This document shows, piece by piece, positions 62,904-64,000 of a stretch of 64,000 nt of DNA. The translations under genes and the position numbers were made by a program. The DNA is taken from contig CM049307.1 in the NCBI GenBank assembly GCA_026874595.1, forward strand, positions 32,413,862 to 32,477,861, given 5' to 3'. Under the pieces are notes generated by a model, which worked only from the letters and a program-made list of their open reading frames with translations, was not told the DNA's origin and did no database searches. The stretch comes from Sipunculus nudus (taxonomy: Eukaryota; Annelida; Sipuncula; Golfingiida; Sipunculidae). How positions within the stretch are numbered: position 1 is the first letter of the stretch; the number at the start of each line of letters is the position of its first letter.

Positions 62904-63250
62904 AGTTAGAGAATGATATATATCCTTTGAATTGAAATTTATCTAATTTTTAATTTTAAACATTCCCATGCACCACTATTGGTCATTTAAATGATTCCTT
63001 TGCTTTGTCCTCAAGTACCTTATATTATGTTTTATCAGTGATATATAATCTGGATCATTCTGTAATGAAACGTTTAGTTTCCAATTGGACGGTCCTTGAG
63101 TTTGATCCGACACGGAGCATATGGAATACTGGGAGTTTCCTCGGTATCTTATCCTCCAAAAATCGATTAATCCATATTCAGATAAGATAGATTTTAATAA
63201 TTTTACTGATTCAGATTTTGACTTATAGTTTACTGTTAGCTTCAGGGCGG
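62904..63250 (-). pseudogene. LINE endonuclease C-terminal part, internally deleted
   Basis: Minus strand: SEYGLIDFWRIRYRGNSQYS, then QGPSNWKLNVSLQNDPDYIS and, after a frame change, GAWECLKLKIR. These match the L1-type endonuclease end (LIDIWR..., GPG.WKFN.SLL.D..Y, WE..K.KIR). The roughly 50 residues normally between YS and GPS, including the SDH catalytic motif, are missing. Confidence 0.75.
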
Positions 63251-64000
63251 AAAAACTCTCAGGTGTTTATAGATCTGTCATTTATCTGTCTGTCTGTAGC
63301 TTCCAGCTCATACATTGCTTATCCAGCTTATTAACGCGTACCTTTTTATGCACTTTTATGTACACCCTTTACCGGATTCCTATATCGTCCGGACATTCCA
63401 TACAATTAGTAATTAATTTAACAGTTAAATTAATTAATTAATTTATTAATCAAATATGTCTTGAAATAAAACAAGTATTTTATTTTAAAACTTCCAACTT
63501 ATGTAATAATAAAGCTCGGAATATGGGCCAAATAAGTGAATGCAAACACGCTTTTGGGAGCATCTCACGATTGGGATAACCACATCGCGAAGTTTGTTTT
63601 CAAATAATTACTCAGGAACGAATGGATCGATTTCTCCGTTGAGGAATGGGCCACATTCAACTTGAACGGATTCGGGTAAAATAGCGCTAAATTTTCCGGG
63701 GGTATGCGCTCTACTTAGAAAGCCCCTATTTACAAGTCCTGCGTGAAGCCAGTCAGCGGTGGTCGGACCATATACCGTGATCCCTGTTGCCTCGGGGATG
63801 TATAAATCGTTCATTGGGTGTAAGGGCTTACATAAACGTATTGCTGCAGGCAGCTCTGCTTGTCGTTAATGTGGCCGTAGAGTAGCTATTGGATACTGGA
63901 ACAGACTTTTAATGGCAGAATAATTATAGCTGTTCCGTTAGTCTCCCCCGCACCCAGACACAGACTATACCATACTGGCCGACCTAAGTGGCATCTCATT
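63251..64000. other. right edge; one unassigned minus-strand ORF
   Basis: A minus-strand frame open from about 63867 to the stop at 63608 encodes about 86 residues, with PLHPMNDLYIPEATGITVYG and GFLSRAHTPGKFSAILPES. Composition is protein-like with well-mixed codons, unlike the AT-rich chance ORFs elsewhere. I do not recognise it, and no clear splice acceptor or start is visible (the first ATG is at 63814). It could be a terminal exon of a gene lying to the right, or part of a transposon. Confidence 0.3.

Larger units (their letters stand above)
56847..63250 (-). mobile_element. decayed L1/Tx1-like LINE split by three later insertions
   Basis: Four minus-strand segments read in order as one non-LTR element: endonuclease C-terminal part (62904-63250), endonuclease-RT linker (61853-62146), RT N-terminal part (60078-60309) and RT core to zinc finger (57106-59036). 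A 3' UTR and an A-rich tail follow (56847-56875, AAG/A repeats). Between them sit a CR1-like fragment, a Helentron-like element and an AGGTCA tandem block. Many stops and frameshifts show long inactivity. The 5' end before about 63250 and the GDFN motif are not recognised. Confidence 0.85.

Overview
This window looks like invertebrate (lophotrochozoan, most likely molluscan) nuclear DNA. It is AT-rich, gene-poor, has many long (TA)n microsatellites, and carries decayed LINEs, tRNA-headed SINEs with a V-domain-like core, TIR elements and a Helentron-type repeat with a tandem core. The taxon is my inference from the repeat repertoire and the bHLH gene; nothing in the window proves it.

Only two genes look intact, both uninterrupted ORFs on the minus strand. 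Positions 80-742 encode a 220-residue Olig-family bHLH transcription factor, with a GC-rich block and a possible TATA box upstream. Positions 18245-19276 encode a 343-residue single-pass membrane protein with a long acidic cytoplasmic tail, which I cannot assign to a named family. The large spaces around them are a gene desert with a few GC-richer, repeat-free blocks (about 2690-3125, 17215-17560, 26400-26620, 27290-27660, 29340-29710, 55620-55930) that could be regulatory.

Transposons by position: a CR1/L2-like LINE lacking the front of its reverse transcriptase (about 8197-10785); a GGCGGATCC-ended family (5330-5360, 23867-24744, 27145-27192, 50525-51290); SINEs (32460-32650 minus, 34480-34660 plus, 47625-47830 plus); a dispersed repeat in two copies (20757-21078, 36867-37224); a 628-bp element with 47-bp inverted repeats (37800-38427) beside a related solo end with CRE-like motifs; and a 349-bp MITE with 35-bp inverted repeats (45281-45629).

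The right end (56847-63250) is a nest. One L1/Tx1-like LINE on the minus strand reads in order from endonuclease through RT to a CCHC zinc finger, but is split by three later arrivals: a CR1-like LINE 3' fragment (62147-62903), a Helentron-like element with eight ~180-bp tandem units (60311-61852), and a block of AGGTCA-bearing tandem repeats (about 59040-60000). The two CR1-like copies share a 3' hairpin whose stems differ in sequence but stay paired. I saw no CRISPR array, prokaryotic feature, rRNA or convincing tRNA gene, and no clearly new multi-gene system.
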